From Pseudomonas sp. VD-NE ins (GTDB lineage: Bacteria; Pseudomonadota; Gammaproteobacteria; Pseudomonadales; Pseudomonadaceae), in the NCBI RefSeq assembly GCF_031882575.1, contig NZ_CP134772.1:2623001-2687000 (forward strand): a stretch of 64,000 nt of DNA. Direction: 5' to 3'. Both the position numbers and the translations under genes were made by a program. Below, in pieces: positions 1 to 9,616 of this stretch. Within the stretch, counting starts at the first letter, position 1, and each line of letters begins with the position of its first letter. The notes under the pieces are model-generated. The model did no database searches. It had not been told where the DNA came from and was given only the letters and a program-made list of their open reading frames with translations.

Positions 1-1129
1 ATTCAAAGCCACCCGACCACGTCGTCTCGAGACCGAACAGCGTGTTGTCGTGGCGCAGTTCGAACTGGTTGCCATTCTGCTCGCCCTGATGGCGCACCTG
101 ATACGCGGTGGAGCGATTCACCGCCGTGTTGTCGGCGTTGTACTGGTAGGTTTCGAGGTTGCGGTAATCGCGCTGGCTGTCGAGGTGATACAGCGTGTTG
201 CGCAGAGTGGTGCTGTCGTTGATGCGGTAATCGATGATCGAGCGTACCCAGATCGTTCGCTGCTCGTAACGACCGTCCTCGACGTTGTAGTTGTTGAAGC
301 GGTTGTGTTTATCGATCTTCAACTCGCCGGCCTTGGGATTGAGCACGGGCGTGCCCCAGTAAGGACTGTCTTCGTGCTCGTCCTGATACTCCAGCGCCAA
401 CGTGTGCGACAGGTCGGGCGTTAGATCGCTGAGCAGCGAGAACGCCACGCTCCAGGCATCGCGCTCCTGGCGGTCGATGTAGCCGTTGCTGGTGTTGTGG
501 CTGACGTCGAGTCGCGCGTAGTGCTGGACGTCGGCGCTTGGGTCGGTCAGGGCATGGTTAAGGCCGAACGCGGTTTCAGTGGTGTCGTAAGTGCCGTAGC
601 TGACCCGGCCTTCAACAGCTTGTTCATCGCGGGTGGCCAGTTTGGTCACGTAGTTGAGTGATCCGCCGACGGAGCCCGCGCCGTTGATCAGCGATGACGG
701 GCCGCCGACCAATTCCACTCGGTCGTAGATCCACGAATCGACAGGACGGGCGAGGCCACCGGAAACGTTGACGCCGTTGAACATCTGGGTGATCTGGCTA
801 CTGGTGAAACCGCGATAGGAAACGAATCCACCAAAACCCGGCGGAGCGCTGGCGTTGACCCCGGGCAAAGTGTTGGCGGCGTCCTGGAAGTTCTGTACGC
901 CGTGACGTTCGATGTCGTTGCGATTGGCGATGGCTACCGACGCCGGCGTATCACGCACGCTCAAACCGAGTCGCGAGGCCATGCCGCTGGACTGGTCGAG
1001 GCTCAAGCCCGGTTCTGCGCCGGACTCGCCGTCGATGGTGATCGGCGCCAGATCCACGGTGGATTGCGCCCAGACGTTGACGGACAGGCAGCCGCACAGG
1101 CTCGCCAGCAAAGTGAGTTGTTTCATCAT
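1..1129 (-). CDS. TonB-dependent siderophore-type receptor (N-terminal 376 residues; C-terminus outside window)
   Basis: This is an outer-membrane receptor energised by TonB. Reading the complement from the ATG at 1129 gives a signal peptide of about 22 residues, a plug domain with the segments RNDIERHGVQNFQDAANTLPG and VELVGGPSSLINGAGSVGG, and then alternating beta-strands of a barrel rich in aromatic residues (for example DYRINDSTTLRNTLYHLDS). Plug motifs of this kind are typical of ferric-siderophore receptors. A second ATG directly overlaps (1126). The frame is still open at base 1, so about half of the barrel lies outside. It is downstream of and co-directional with the DUF2946 gene, 89 bp away, a common arrangement for metal receptors. 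The ligand cannot be told. Confidence 0.9.
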   Translation of the reverse strand, partial: MMKQLTLLASLCGCLSVNVWAQSTVDLAPITIDGESGAEPGLSLDQSSGMASRLGLSVRDTPASVAIANRNDIERHGVQNFQDAANTLPGVNASAPPGFGGFVSYRGFTSSQITQMFNGVNVSGGLARPVDSWIYDRVELVGGPSSLINGAGSVGGSLNYVTKLATRDEQAVEGRVSYGTYDTTETAFGLNHALTDPSADVQHYARLDVSHNTSNGYIDRQERDAWSVAFSLLSDLTPDLSHTLALEYQDEHEDSPYWGTPVLNPKAGELKIDKHNRFNNYNVEDGRYEQRTIWVRSIIDYRINDSTTLRNTLYHLDSQRDYRNLETYQYNADNTAVNRSTAYQVRHQGEQNGNQFELRHDNTLFGLETTWSGGFE

Positions 1130-1218
1130 TGAATCCTGAATGCTTGTCTAGGAGTCAGCGCACAGGCGAACGCCGCGCGTTGGCGCAGTGGGCTGACAAA
1201 TCAAAAAGGCAGGGACAT

Positions 1219-1608
1219 TCAGGCGATCGGAGGGGCACGAGGGTTGGCCGAAGGCCAGGTGAAGCGGGCAGGGAGGTCGGCACTGACGATCGGTGCCAGC
1301 GGTGGGCTGTGTTGTTCCGGCAGGATCGCCAGGGTCAGGCTGGAGTTGAACGCTGGGCCCATGCCGCCGCCAACCGAGCACAGCGGGCAGCCAAACGCTT
1401 TGGACAGCGTTGGCAGTTGTTCTTCGGTGGGGTTGCTGGCGAGCGGCGCTTGGGTGGCCGGGTCGACGGTACAGAACTGGCCACCGATACCGTTGAGCTG
1501 CATGCCGACCATTTGTCCGTGACCGATGCTGCTGGCGAACACGTTGAACAGGACGCAGCAATAGAGCATCCAGGCCAGCAGTGAGCGATCGGAACGGGAG
1601 AATTTCAT
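1219..1608 (-). CDS. DUF2946 family small exported/membrane protein
   Basis: The 129-residue product starts at MKFSRSDRSLLAW, has one hydrophobic N-terminal segment (about residues 9-28) and a CPLC pair near the middle followed by a glycine-rich stretch. This layout matches DUF2946 proteins, which are often found beside metal (notably copper) genes; their function is not established. The upstream in-frame start at 1704 would add a non-conserved extension and lacks a good ribosome site, so I prefer 1608. It lies immediately upstream of the TonB receptor on the same strand and probably shares its transcript. The CxxC pair suggests metal or redox binding, which is inference. Confidence 0.7.
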   Translation of the reverse strand: MKFSRSDRSLLAWMLYCCVLFNVFASSIGHGQMVGMQLNGIGGQFCTVDPATQAPLASNPTEEQLPTLSKAFGCPLCSVGGGMGPAFNSSLTLAILPEQHSPPLAPIVSADLPARFTWPSANPRAPPIA

Positions 1609-1702
1609 GGGGCGGCACTTTACCGTACCGCTGATCGGTCGTGCACTTGAAAAAAATCCGACTAGGATGATTTGTTCAAATCCCTTTCCAAGGATTTCAA
1701 CC

Positions 1703-2143
1703 ATGACCTTTGTGTTGGCTCAATGGCTGGTGACTACTTTCGCGGTGATCGCCTTGATGCACGTGTATTGGGCGCTGGGTGGACAGTGGGCGGCAGCGGT
1801 GGTGGTGCCGCAGGTGCCAGTGCGCGGTTTTGTCGCAACGGTGCGGCCGGCGTTCAAGCCGTCAGGCTGGCTCACGTTGATCGTGGCAGCGGCATTGCTG
1901 GTGATTGCTGCGTTGGTGTGTATGCGGGTGGGCTGGGGAATGCCGGCGGTGACGCACAAGGCGTTGCAATGGGTGATCAGCGCGATTGCGCTGTTGATGT
2001 TTGCCCGGGCGATTGGTGATTCGCATCTGGTCGGGTTCTTCAAGGAAGTGAAGGATTCGCGGTTTGCGCGACTGGACACCTGGGTGTATTCGCCGTTGTG
2101 TGCGGTGCTGGGGGCGGGGTTGTTGGCGGTGGCTTGGGTCTGA
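1703..2143 (+). CDS. DUF3995 family membrane protein
   Basis: The 146-residue protein begins MTFVLAQWLVTTF and contains four hydrophobic segments (about 5-27, 53-75, 90-112 and 125-145), with the conserved WALGG signature after the first helix and a GDSHLVGFFK stretch in the last loop. That pattern fits DUF3995, a small inner-membrane family without known function. An AAGG ribosome site lies just before the ATG at 1703; longer versions from 1607 overlap the divergent DUF2946 gene and are unlikely. It is a single gene followed by a REP pair. Confidence 0.75.
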   Translation: MTFVLAQWLVTTFAVIALMHVYWALGGQWAAAVVVPQVPVRGFVATVRPAFKPSGWLTLIVAAALLVIAALVCMRVGWGMPAVTHKALQWVISAIALLMFARAIGDSHLVGFFKEVKDSRFARLDTWVYSPLCAVLGAGLLAVAWV

Positions 2144-2172
2144 GAGCAGATCGGATTTTTGTGGTTGCTGAA

Positions 2173-2281
2173 CTGGCCTCATCGCTGGCAAGCCAGCTCC
2201 CACAGTGATTGTGGGTGTAGACAAATACCGGGTTCCACCTAAAACCCTGTGGGAGCTGGCTTGCCAGCGATGAGGCCAGCA
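2173..2281. repeat. REP pair (inverted, BIME-like)
   Basis: Two copies of a REP palindrome containing CATCGCTGGCAAGCCAGC and its complement face each other at 2173-2203 and 2249-2281 and can form a long stem. It fills the space between two convergent genes and may also act as a transcription barrier. Confidence 0.85.
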
Positions 2282-2303
2282 CCAACACCACAAGGATTCG
2301 GAA

Positions 2304-2666
2304 TCAGCTACCGCTTTCGGTGCGGCGGCTACTGACCTCTGCCGGCACATCATCCCCAGCCATGCGCTTGCGGAACAACGCCGCCCGCGCCAGCAGCAAT
2401 GTAGTCACCGGTACGGTAATCGCCAGCAAAATCGGAATCAGCCAGGCGTGTATGACTGGCCCGGACTTCAGCGCCGAAAAACAGATGATCGACGCTAGTG
2501 CCACACACCACGCGCCCAGCGTCGAAGCCAGCGCCGGCGGGTGCATGCGCTGAAAGTAATCCTTCATGCGCAACAATCCGATCGCGCCGATCAACGCAAA
2601 CAGACCGCTGAGTACCAGCAGGATCGCCACCGGAATCTCGACCCACAGCGACAATTCAGCATTCAT
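2304..2666 (-). CDS. mrpG: Na+(K+)/H+ antiporter subunit G
   Basis: This 120-residue protein is the last subunit of the Mrp/Pha/Mnh multi-subunit cation/proton antiporter. It has three membrane helices (about 8-30, 42-62, 68-92) and the family hallmark GLLRMKDYFQRMHPPALAST. MrpG is needed for assembly of the antiporter complex in the inner membrane. Its ATG overlaps the stop of mrpF by four bases, so translation is coupled. The C-terminal tail of about 25 charged residues is variable in the family. Confidence 0.93.
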   Translation of the reverse strand: MNAELSLWVEIPVAILLVLSGLFALIGAIGLLRMKDYFQRMHPPALASTLGAWCVALASIICFSALKSGPVIHAWLIPILLAITVPVTTLLLARAALFRKRMAGDDVPAEVSSRRTESGS

Positions 2667-2941
2667 TCGATCACCTCGCCACGCAGCAGGAATTTCGCCA
2701 GGGCAAACGAGCCGACGAAACCGAACAGCGCAATCAGCAGCGCCGCTTCGAAGTAAGTGTCACTGGAATAACGAATACCCAGGGTCAGCATCATCAGCAT
2801 GGCGACGATGTACAGGTAGTCCAGCGCCAATACCCGATCCTGCGCCGACGGGCCTTTGAACAGGCGCACCAGGGTCAGCACCATCGCCAGCGAGAACAGG
2901 AACAGCGTCAGCAGAATCGCGTTCGACAGTAATGGGCTCAT
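2663..2941 (-). CDS. mrpF: Na+(K+)/H+ antiporter subunit F
   Basis: The 92-residue product has three hydrophobic helices and the typical MrpF segment GPSAQDRVLALDYL between helix one and two; the aspartates here are conserved in the family. MrpF is a small membrane subunit of the same antiporter. Start and stop overlap its neighbours mrpE and mrpG by ATGA junctions. Length is normal for the family. Confidence 0.93.
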   Translation of the reverse strand: MSPLLSNAILLTLFLFSLAMVLTLVRLFKGPSAQDRVLALDYLYIVAMLMMLTLGIRYSSDTYFEAALLIALFGFVGSFALAKFLLRGEVIE

Positions 2942-3426
2942 TCGAAAATCTCCATCAACGGCCGCTCGTAGGTGCTCTTGAAGTGCTCGATGAACTGCGC
3001 TTCGTCATCCAGATCCCAGACGTGCAGCAACAGAATGCTGCGATCCAGCGACAGCTCCGACCAAACCGTGCCGGGCACCACCGTGCAGATCATCGCCAGA
3101 GTCGCCAGGCCGTGGGCATCGCGCAAGTCCAGCGGGACTTTGACAAAACCCGAGCGCGGAGGGCGGCGACCCGCGTTGAGTACGCCCCACGCGACGGTCA
3201 GGTTGGACGTCACCACGTCACGGCCCACGAGCAGGAACAGACGCAGAATCGTTCCTGGACGGCGAATGCGCACTTGTTTCGGGCGCAGTTTGCGCATCAT
3301 CAGCGGCGCAGCAAAACCCAATATTGCGCCGAGCAGCAGGTTGCCCGGGCTGACCGACAGGTTCAGGGTCAGCCACAAGGCGCACAGCGCCAGCGACAAC
3401 AACGGTGCAGGAAACACACGTTTCAT
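2938..3426 (-). CDS. mrpE: Na+(K+)/H+ antiporter subunit E
   Basis: This 162-residue protein has two to three N-terminal helices (about 5-45 and 60-80) and a cytoplasmic C-terminal part with the MrpE hallmark TVVPGTVWSEL followed by a LLLHVWDLDD strand. In characterised Mrp systems E is required for stability of the complex. It overlaps mrpD and mrpF by four bases each. Confidence 0.93.
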   Translation of the reverse strand: MKRVFPAPLLSLALCALWLTLNLSVSPGNLLLGAILGFAAPLMMRKLRPKQVRIRRPGTILRLFLLVGRDVVTSNLTVAWGVLNAGRRPPRSGFVKVPLDLRDAHGLATLAMICTVVPGTVWSELSLDRSILLLHVWDLDDEAQFIEHFKSTYERPLMEIFE

Positions 3427-5102
3427 GGCTGCACCTCCAGCATGGCCGATTTGGCCTCCGGGCTCGGCACGGCACGGGTGCCGAGCACCGCCATCACGTA
3501 TTGCTGCGGATTGTTCAGCGCATCAGCGGTGGCCTGGGTGTAACGCAACAGGGGTTCAGCCTTGAAAGTCAGGACGATGCTCAGCCCCAACAACAGGAAG
3601 ATCGGCGCGCATTCGAGTTTGCGCAGCAGCGGCGAAGGGCGCTCCTCCGGGGTCCAGAAGCGCTGGATGCCGAGGCGTGAGAACGCCATCAACGATGTCA
3701 GCCCGGTGAGGATCAGCAGCGCGAGCAGCGCCCATGCCGCGTTGGAGATTGGTGCGCCAGTGCCCAGGCCCAACGGGTTGAGCAAGGCGCCAATCAGGCT
3801 GAGTTTGCCGATGAAACCAGACAGCGGCGGCATGCCGATGATCAGCAGCGCGCAAGCAATGAAGCTCAGGCCGAGAAACGCCATGGTCCACGGGATGACC
3901 TGACCGACCACGGCTTTCTGCTCGTCATCAAGGTTGATGCCTTTGGGCGGTTGCAGGGATTCCTGCGGACGCGGCAGCAGTTCGCTTTCGTCTTCCAGCG
4001 GGATCTCGTTGGCCGAACGCGAGCGCTCGATCAACTCGGCCAGCAGGAACAGCGCGCTCAATGCCAGCGTCGAACTGACCAGATAGAAAAGTGCCGCGCC
4101 GATCAGGTTCGGTTGGGCAAACCCGATCGCCGACAGCAGAATCCCCGCCGACACCAGAATGCTCAGACTGGCCATGCGCTCCAGGCGTTGTGCGGCGAGA
4201 ATCGCCAATGCCGCGCAGGCCATGGTTGCCATACCGCCGTAGATCAGCCAGTCGCCACCGAAGAATGCCGACGCTCCGGCCTGCCCTGAGAACAGGAGGG
4301 TCCACAGGCGCAGCAACGTGTACACGCCGACCTTGGTCATGATCGCGAACATCGCCGCCACCGGCGCACTGGCCGAGGAGTAGGCCGGGACCAGCCAGAA
4401 GTTCAGCGGCCACATGCCGGCCTTCGCCAGGAACGCTACCGCGAGAATGCCAGCACCGGCGTGCAGCAAGCCCCGGTCGGCTTCCGGCACCAGCGGAATC
4501 TTCAGCGCCAGATCGGCCATGTTCAGCGTGCCGGTGACACCGTAGATCAGAGCCGCGCCAATCAGAAACAGCGACGAGGCAAGCAGGTTGATCGAGATGT
4601 AATGCAGCCCCGACGAGACCCGCGCCCGACCCGATCCGTGCAGCAACAGGCCATAGGACGCGGCGAGCAACACTTCGAAGAACACGAAGAGGTTGAACAG
4701 ATCCGCCGTCAGGAACGCGCCGTACAGGCCCATCAACTGAATCTGGAACAGCGCGTGGAAGCTTGAACCGGCGCCGTCCCAGCGGGCCATGGCAAACAGC
4801 AGGGCGCTGACGCCGATGATTCCGGTCAGCACCAGCATCAGCGCTGACAGGCGATCGACCACCAGCACAATGCCGAACGGCGCCTGCCAGTTGCCCGGCA
4901 GGTACACGCCAATGGAACCGGGCACGCCCGTGGTTTGCGTCCAGTGCAGCAACAGCACCGAAATGAACAGGCCGACGAGGCTGGAGAACAGGTTGATTTT
5001 CGCCTTCAGCGGCCGGTGCCGTTCACCGAGCATCAGCATGATGGCGGCGGTCAGCAGCGGCAGCAGAATCGGTGCGGCGATCAGGTGAGTCATCGCCATC
5101 AT
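3423..5102 (-). CDS. mrpD: Na+(K+)/H+ antiporter subunit D (NuoM/N-like)
   Basis: This 559-residue polytopic subunit is homologous to the proton-pumping subunits of complex I. The proton-antiporter signature is visible: a membrane glutamate in FFEVLLAASYGL (about residue 143) and the lysine helix FLAKAGMWPLNFWLVPAYSS, followed by IMTKVGVYTLLRL. A soluble, charged insert (about residues 360-395, rich in E, D and P) interrupts the helices; it is also seen in other gamma-proteobacterial MrpD proteins. ATGA overlaps with mrpC and mrpE indicate coupled translation. Confidence 0.95.
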   Translation of the reverse strand: MMAMTHLIAAPILLPLLTAAIMLMLGERHRPLKAKINLFSSLVGLFISVLLLHWTQTTGVPGSIGVYLPGNWQAPFGIVLVVDRLSALMLVLTGIIGVSALLFAMARWDGAGSSFHALFQIQLMGLYGAFLTADLFNLFVFFEVLLAASYGLLLHGSGRARVSSGLHYISINLLASSLFLIGAALIYGVTGTLNMADLALKIPLVPEADRGLLHAGAGILAVAFLAKAGMWPLNFWLVPAYSSASAPVAAMFAIMTKVGVYTLLRLWTLLFSGQAGASAFFGGDWLIYGGMATMACAALAILAAQRLERMASLSILVSAGILLSAIGFAQPNLIGAALFYLVSSTLALSALFLLAELIERSRSANEIPLEDESELLPRPQESLQPPKGINLDDEQKAVVGQVIPWTMAFLGLSFIACALLIIGMPPLSGFIGKLSLIGALLNPLGLGTGAPISNAAWALLALLILTGLTSLMAFSRLGIQRFWTPEERPSPLLRKLECAPIFLLLGLSIVLTFKAEPLLRYTQATADALNNPQQYVMAVLGTRAVPSPEAKSAMLEVQP

Positions 5103-5443
5103 TCTTTAGGCTCCCGGCCGTCGACGTGGTCGGTGCCGGTCAGGCCGCGCGAGGCGAGCAGCACGACGAGGAACAACGCGGTCATGGCGAAACTGATGAC
5201 GATCGCGGTGAGTACCAGTGCCTGTGGCAGCGGGTCGGTGTAATGCAGCAAATCCTGGGTGACGCCGTCCTTGATCACCGGCTCCTTGCCGATGAACAGG
5301 CTGCCCATACTGAAGATGAACAGGTTGACGCCGTACGACAGCAGACACAGGCCCATGACCACCTGGAACGTCCGTGGCCGCAGGATCAGCCAGACGCCGG
5401 ACGCGGCGAGTACGCCGATGGCGATTGCGATGACTTCTTCCAT
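5099..5443 (-). CDS. mrpC: Na+(K+)/H+ antiporter subunit C (NuoK-like)
   Basis: The 114-residue product has three helices and is related to NuoK; the stretch GLCLLSYGVNLFIFSMG holds the conserved polar positions of the second helix. The loop KEPVIKDGVTQDLLHYTDPLPQALVLTAIV is typical of MrpC. Its ATG overlaps the stop of mrpA by one base (TGATG) and its stop overlaps mrpD. Confidence 0.95.
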   Translation of the reverse strand: MEEVIAIAIGVLAASGVWLILRPRTFQVVMGLCLLSYGVNLFIFSMGSLFIGKEPVIKDGVTQDLLHYTDPLPQALVLTAIVISFAMTALFLVVLLASRGLTGTDHVDGREPKE

Positions 5444-8361
5444 CAGACGGCTCCCTTGGTGGCGACGGACTTGGGCAGCGATGCGGTTTTGTGACCCCGC
5501 ACCGATTGGTGGGCGAGGGCGGTGAGGATCAGCAGCGTCGAACCGACCACCACGCCGTACACGCCAATGTCGAAGAACAAAGCGCTGGCGACATGGATGT
5601 CACCGAGCACTGGCAAGGTGAAATGCCAGGTGTGCGTGGTCAGGAACGGATAGCCGGCCAGCATCGCGCCCAGGCCGGTAGCGGTGGCGAACAGCAACCC
5701 GGTGCCCATCCAGCGCAGCGGCCGCAGGCTCATCTGCGCCTCGACCCACTGCGTGCCGGCGACCATGTATTGCAGGATGAACGCCACCGACATCACCAGA
5801 CCGGCGACGAAACCTCCGCCCGGCTGGTTGTGCCCGCGCATGAACAGGTAGAACGACACCACCAGCGCAATCGGCAGCAGCAGGCGCACCAGCACCGCCG
5901 GCACCATCATGAAACCGAGCGCGGTATCGCTGGCCGAACGCGGGTTGACCAGATCGGTGACCACGTCAGGTGCCAGCAAGCGTTGCTGGGCGGGCAGTTG
6001 CAGGCTTTCTTTCGGCGGGCGGAAGCGCCGCAGCAGGGCGAACACGGTCAGCGCCACCGCGACTAGCACGGTGATTTCGCCAAGGGTGTCGAAGCCACGG
6101 AAATCCACCAGCATCACGTTGACCACGTTGCTGCCGCCGCCCTCGGGCATGGCGCGGCTGAGGTAGAACGAGGAGATATCGTTCGGCGTCTGCCGCGTGA
6201 GCATGGCGTAGGACAGCAGCGCCATGCCGCCACCGACGGCAATCGACAGCAGCAAGTCGCGCAGGCGGCGAATGCGTGCCTTGCGCAGGCTGCTCGGCAG
6301 TGGCGAGACTTCTTCGATACGACGTGGCAACCAGCGCAGGCCAAGCAGGATCAGCACGGTGGTGACCACTTCGACTGCCAGTTGCGTCAGGGCCAGGTCG
6401 GGCGCGGAGAACCAGACGAAAGTTACGCAGGTCATCAACCCGCAGACGCTGACCATGGTCAGTGCGGCGAGACGGTGATACTTGGCCTGCCACGCGGCGC
6501 CGAGGGCGCAGGCAATCGCCAGCAGCCACAGGGTCACAAAGACGATCGAGCCGGGAATCTTCGGCCGGTCGCCCCAGCTCAGGCTGCTATGCAGCATCGG
6601 GATCAGGCCGGCGAGCACAGCCGCCAACACCATCAGGAACAATTGCATTTGCAGACGCTTGGTGCCGAGTCGCCGCTCCAGGCGTCGGGCCAGGCGCATC
6701 ATGACCACCAGGCTGCGTTCAAACAGGCGCTTGCCGTTGAAGCGACCCACCAGCGGCGGGTATTTGAAGCGCCCGCGCTTGAGCTGATTGCGTAGCAACA
6801 GATAGACGATGATGCCGCCGGACATGGCGATCAGGCTCATGATCATCGGTGCGTTCAGACCGTGCCAGATCGCCAGGCTGTATTCCGGCAATTCGCCGCC
6901 GACGACGGGCAATGCCGCTGCCGCGAGCAATGGACCGACGATCTGCGCCGGGAAAATCCCCACCAGCAAGCAAGTGAACACCAGCAACTCGACCGGCGCA
7001 CGCATCCAGCGCGGTGGCTCGTGCGGGGTGTGCGGCAGGTCGGTGGCCGGTGGACCGAAGAACACATCGACGGTGAAACGCAGGGAGTAGGCAACGCTGA
7101 ACGTACCGGCGATGGTCGCGACAATCGGCAGCGCCGCTTCGACCCACGCCGTGGCGTTGATGAACACGGTTTCGGCGAAGAACATCTCTTTCGACAGGAA
7201 GCCGTTGAGCAACGGCACGCCGGCCATCGAGGCGCTGGCAACCATGGCCAGCGTCGCGGTGAATGGAATCAGTTTGATCAGGCCGCTGAGTTTGCGGATA
7301 TCGCGGGTGCCGCTTTCGTGGTCGATGATGCCAGCGGCCATGAACAGCGAAGCCTTGAACGTCGCGTGGTTGAGGATGTGGAACACCGCCGCCACAGCCG
7401 CCAGCGGGCTGTTCAGGCCCAGCAGCAAAGTGATCAGGCCGAGGTGGCTGATAGTCGAGTAGGCCAGCAGACCTTTGAGATCGTTCTGGAACATCGCGCA
7501 GTACGCGCCGAGCAACAGCGTACACGCGCCGGCCCCACTGACGATGTAGAACCATTCTTCACTGCCTGACAGCGACGGCCACAGACGTGCAAGCAGGAAA
7601 ACCCCGGCCTTGACCATGGTCGCCGAATGCAGATAAGCCGAAACCGGTGTCGGCGCCGCCATCGCGTGGGGCAGCCAGAAATGGAAAGGGAACTGCGCGC
7701 TTTTGCTGAGCGCGCCGATGAGAATGAGGGGTAAAAGAATAGGGTAGAGGGCGTGTGCACGAATCAAGTCGCCGGCGGCCAGGACCTTGTCGAGGTCATA
7801 GCTGCCGACGACATGGCCGAGAATCATGACCCCCGCCAGCAGGCATAACCCGCCGGCACCGGTGACCATCAGCGCCATGTACGCGCCGCGACGGGCGTCG
7901 GCGCGGTGGTGCCAGTAGCCGATCAGCAGGAACGAGAAGAGGCTGGTCAGCTCCCAGAAAAACACGATCTGGATCAGGTTGCCGGAGATCACCAGACCGA
8001 GCATGGCGCCCATGAACGCCAGAAAAAACGCGAAGAAACGCGGCACCGGATCGTCCGGCGACATGTAATAACGGGCATAGAGAGAGACGAGCGTACCGAT
8101 GCCGAGCACCAGCATCGAGAACAGCCAGGCGAAGCCGTCCATGCGCAGAACGAAGTTCAGGCCGAGGCTGGGCAGCCACATGAACTCTTCGCGGATCACG
8201 CCGCCGTGGGCAATTTGCGGGTACAACATCGCGACCTGGACGGTGCCGATCAAAGCGACCAGGCCTGCCAACAGGGATTCGGTATTACGCGCGTTGTGTG
8301 GCAGCACCGCTGCCAGACAGCTGCCAATGAATGGCAGAAGCAGTAGAACTATCAGGGACAT
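5443..8361 (-). CDS. mrpA: Na+(K+)/H+ antiporter fused subunit A/B
   Basis: The 972-residue protein carries MrpA (about residues 1-790) fused to MrpB (about 800-960). The NuoL-like core shows the glutamate helix FFWELTSLFSFLLIGY and the signature WLPHAMAAPTPVSAYLHSA with MVKAGVFLLARL. Behind it are the MrpA-specific C-terminal helices (TLWLLAIACALGAAW, TVLILLGLRWLPRRI), then the MrpB part with RGHNQPGGGFVAGLVMS. Fused AB marks group 2 six-gene mrp operons such as pha of rhizobia and sha of P. aeruginosa. It is the first gene; the promoter must lie in the 8362-8460 region. The operon exports Na+ or K+ in exchange for protons and supports alkali and salt tolerance. Confidence 0.95.
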   Translation of the reverse strand: MSLIVLLLLPFIGSCLAAVLPHNARNTESLLAGLVALIGTVQVAMLYPQIAHGGVIREEFMWLPSLGLNFVLRMDGFAWLFSMLVLGIGTLVSLYARYYMSPDDPVPRFFAFFLAFMGAMLGLVISGNLIQIVFFWELTSLFSFLLIGYWHHRADARRGAYMALMVTGAGGLCLLAGVMILGHVVGSYDLDKVLAAGDLIRAHALYPILLPLILIGALSKSAQFPFHFWLPHAMAAPTPVSAYLHSATMVKAGVFLLARLWPSLSGSEEWFYIVSGAGACTLLLGAYCAMFQNDLKGLLAYSTISHLGLITLLLGLNSPLAAVAAVFHILNHATFKASLFMAAGIIDHESGTRDIRKLSGLIKLIPFTATLAMVASASMAGVPLLNGFLSKEMFFAETVFINATAWVEAALPIVATIAGTFSVAYSLRFTVDVFFGPPATDLPHTPHEPPRWMRAPVELLVFTCLLVGIFPAQIVGPLLAAAALPVVGGELPEYSLAIWHGLNAPMIMSLIAMSGGIIVYLLLRNQLKRGRFKYPPLVGRFNGKRLFERSLVVMMRLARRLERRLGTKRLQMQLFLMVLAAVLAGLIPMLHSSLSWGDRPKIPGSIVFVTLWLLAIACALGAAWQAKYHRLAALTMVSVCGLMTCVTFVWFSAPDLALTQLAVEVVTTVLILLGLRWLPRRIEEVSPLPSSLRKARIRRLRDLLLSIAVGGGMALLSYAMLTRQTPNDISSFYLSRAMPEGGGSNVVNVMLVDFRGFDTLGEITVLVAVALTVFALLRRFRPPKESLQLPAQQRLLAPDVVTDLVNPRSASDTALGFMMVPAVLVRLLLPIALVVSFYLFMRGHNQPGGGFVAGLVMSVAFILQYMVAGTQWVEAQMSLRPLRWMGTGLLFATATGLGAMLAGYPFLTTHTWHFTLPVLGDIHVASALFFDIGVYGVVVGSTLLILTALAHQSVRGHKTASLPKSVATKGAV

Positions 8362-8506
8362 AGGCTTCTAATCTGCGGAAGTTTGTGAAGCATCATACGT
8401 GCCAGCTCCCCGATCACCAAACGCCAGGATGTCTCAGAATCCTACAAAGTAGTCTGGAATTTTCTGTTTGGCATTGTTTCAGGGCAGTGATGTCGTGGCA
8501 GATGGC

Positions 8507-8578
8507 CCTTTCGCGAGCAGGCTCGCTCCCACATTGGAATGTTTTTCAGAATGTGGGAGCGAGCCTGCTCGCGAAAGC
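8507..8578. repeat. REP pair
   Basis: Two inverted copies of the REP core TCGCGAGCAGGCTCGCTCCC lie at 8509-8535 and 8550-8576 with a loop of about 15 bases. The pair separates the mrp promoter side from the end of the EamA gene. Confidence 0.85.
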
Positions 8579-8607
8579 GTTGGGGCAGACGCTGAAGATG
8601 TTGCGGA

Positions 8608-9543
8608 TTAGCCCTGAGTTTCCCGCTCCAGCTCAACGTCTGCTGGGGCAGCCTTACCCTTGGTCTTCAACTCACTGACAATCACCGCCGCGACAATCAA
8701 CCCCGCGCCCACCAGCGCAATTGCCGGCAACCGTTCCCCGGCAATCCGCCCGACGATCCCTGCCCATACCGGCTCGCCCGCATAGATCAACGTCGCCCGG
8801 GTTGGCGAAACACTCTTCTGCGCCCAGTTCATCGCCACCTGAATCGCTGCACTCGCTGCGCCCAACCCCAGCGCGGTCACCAGCAGGGTCCAGGAAAAGT
8901 CCGGAATCATTTCCCCGGTCGGCACCACCAACAGGAACGACAGCACGGAGGTGGTTGCCAGTTGCACAACGGTCACTCGGCGCACATCGACCTGACCGGC
9001 ATAGGTGCTGATCAGAATGATCTCGGCGGCTATGGCGATGGCACTGATCAATGTGGCAATTTCGCCCGGACTGAAATTCAGCGCCGCGCCGGACGGCCCG
9101 GACAACAACATCAACCCGGTAAACGCCAGCATGATGCCGATGCTCGGCATCAGCCCCGGCCGCCGCCCCAGCACCAGCCATTGCAGCAACGGCACGAAGG
9201 GCACATATAAGGCGGTAATGAACGCCGACTGACTGCTCGGAATGGTTTGCAACCCGACCGTCTGCAAGCCGTAACCGAGCATGATCGCCACGCCGATGAA
9301 GGCGCCCGCCTTCAATTCGAACAGGGTCAGTTCGCGCAGATGGCGCCATGAGAACAGTGCGACGATAGCCGCTGCAGCGGCGAAGCGCAGGCCGACGAAG
9401 AACATCGGGCCGCTGACGGTCATCGCATGCTGAACCAGCAGGAAAGTACCGCCCCAGATCATGGTGATCAGTACCAGCACGCACTCGGCTTTGCTGAAGC
9501 GAGAGAAACGGAGGGGAGTGGGGGAGCTGTTCTGCGACGTCAT
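8608..9543 (-). CDS. EamA-family (DMT) exporter
   Basis: The 311-residue protein has ten hydrophobic helices in two tandem EamA repeats; the first repeat starts at ITMIWGGTFLLVQHA and contains PSSQSAFITALYVPFVPLL, the second holds AAIQVAMNWAQKSV and IYAGEPVWAGIVG, the usual glycine/proline positions of drug/metabolite exporters. I place the start at the ATG at 9543; a TTG at 9585 would run into the promoter of the divergent regulator. The gene faces the XRE-cupin regulator across 73 bp, so that regulator is the natural candidate to control it. The exported compound (often an amino acid or related metabolite) is unknown. Confidence 0.85.
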   Translation of the reverse strand: MTSQNSSPTPLRFSRFSKAECVLVLITMIWGGTFLLVQHAMTVSGPMFFVGLRFAAAAAIVALFSWRHLRELTLFELKAGAFIGVAIMLGYGLQTVGLQTIPSSQSAFITALYVPFVPLLQWLVLGRRPGLMPSIGIMLAFTGLMLLSGPSGAALNFSPGEIATLISAIAIAAEIILISTYAGQVDVRRVTVVQLATTSVLSFLLVVPTGEMIPDFSWTLLVTALGLGAASAAIQVAMNWAQKSVSPTRATLIYAGEPVWAGIVGRIAGERLPAIALVGAGLIVAAVIVSELKTKGKAAPADVELERETQG

Positions 9544-9616
9544 GACCTTGCGCACTATAAAAAGGAGGCCGCACAATGCGACCAACGTTGCGCAGTATAC
9601 TGCCCAACCTCACCGA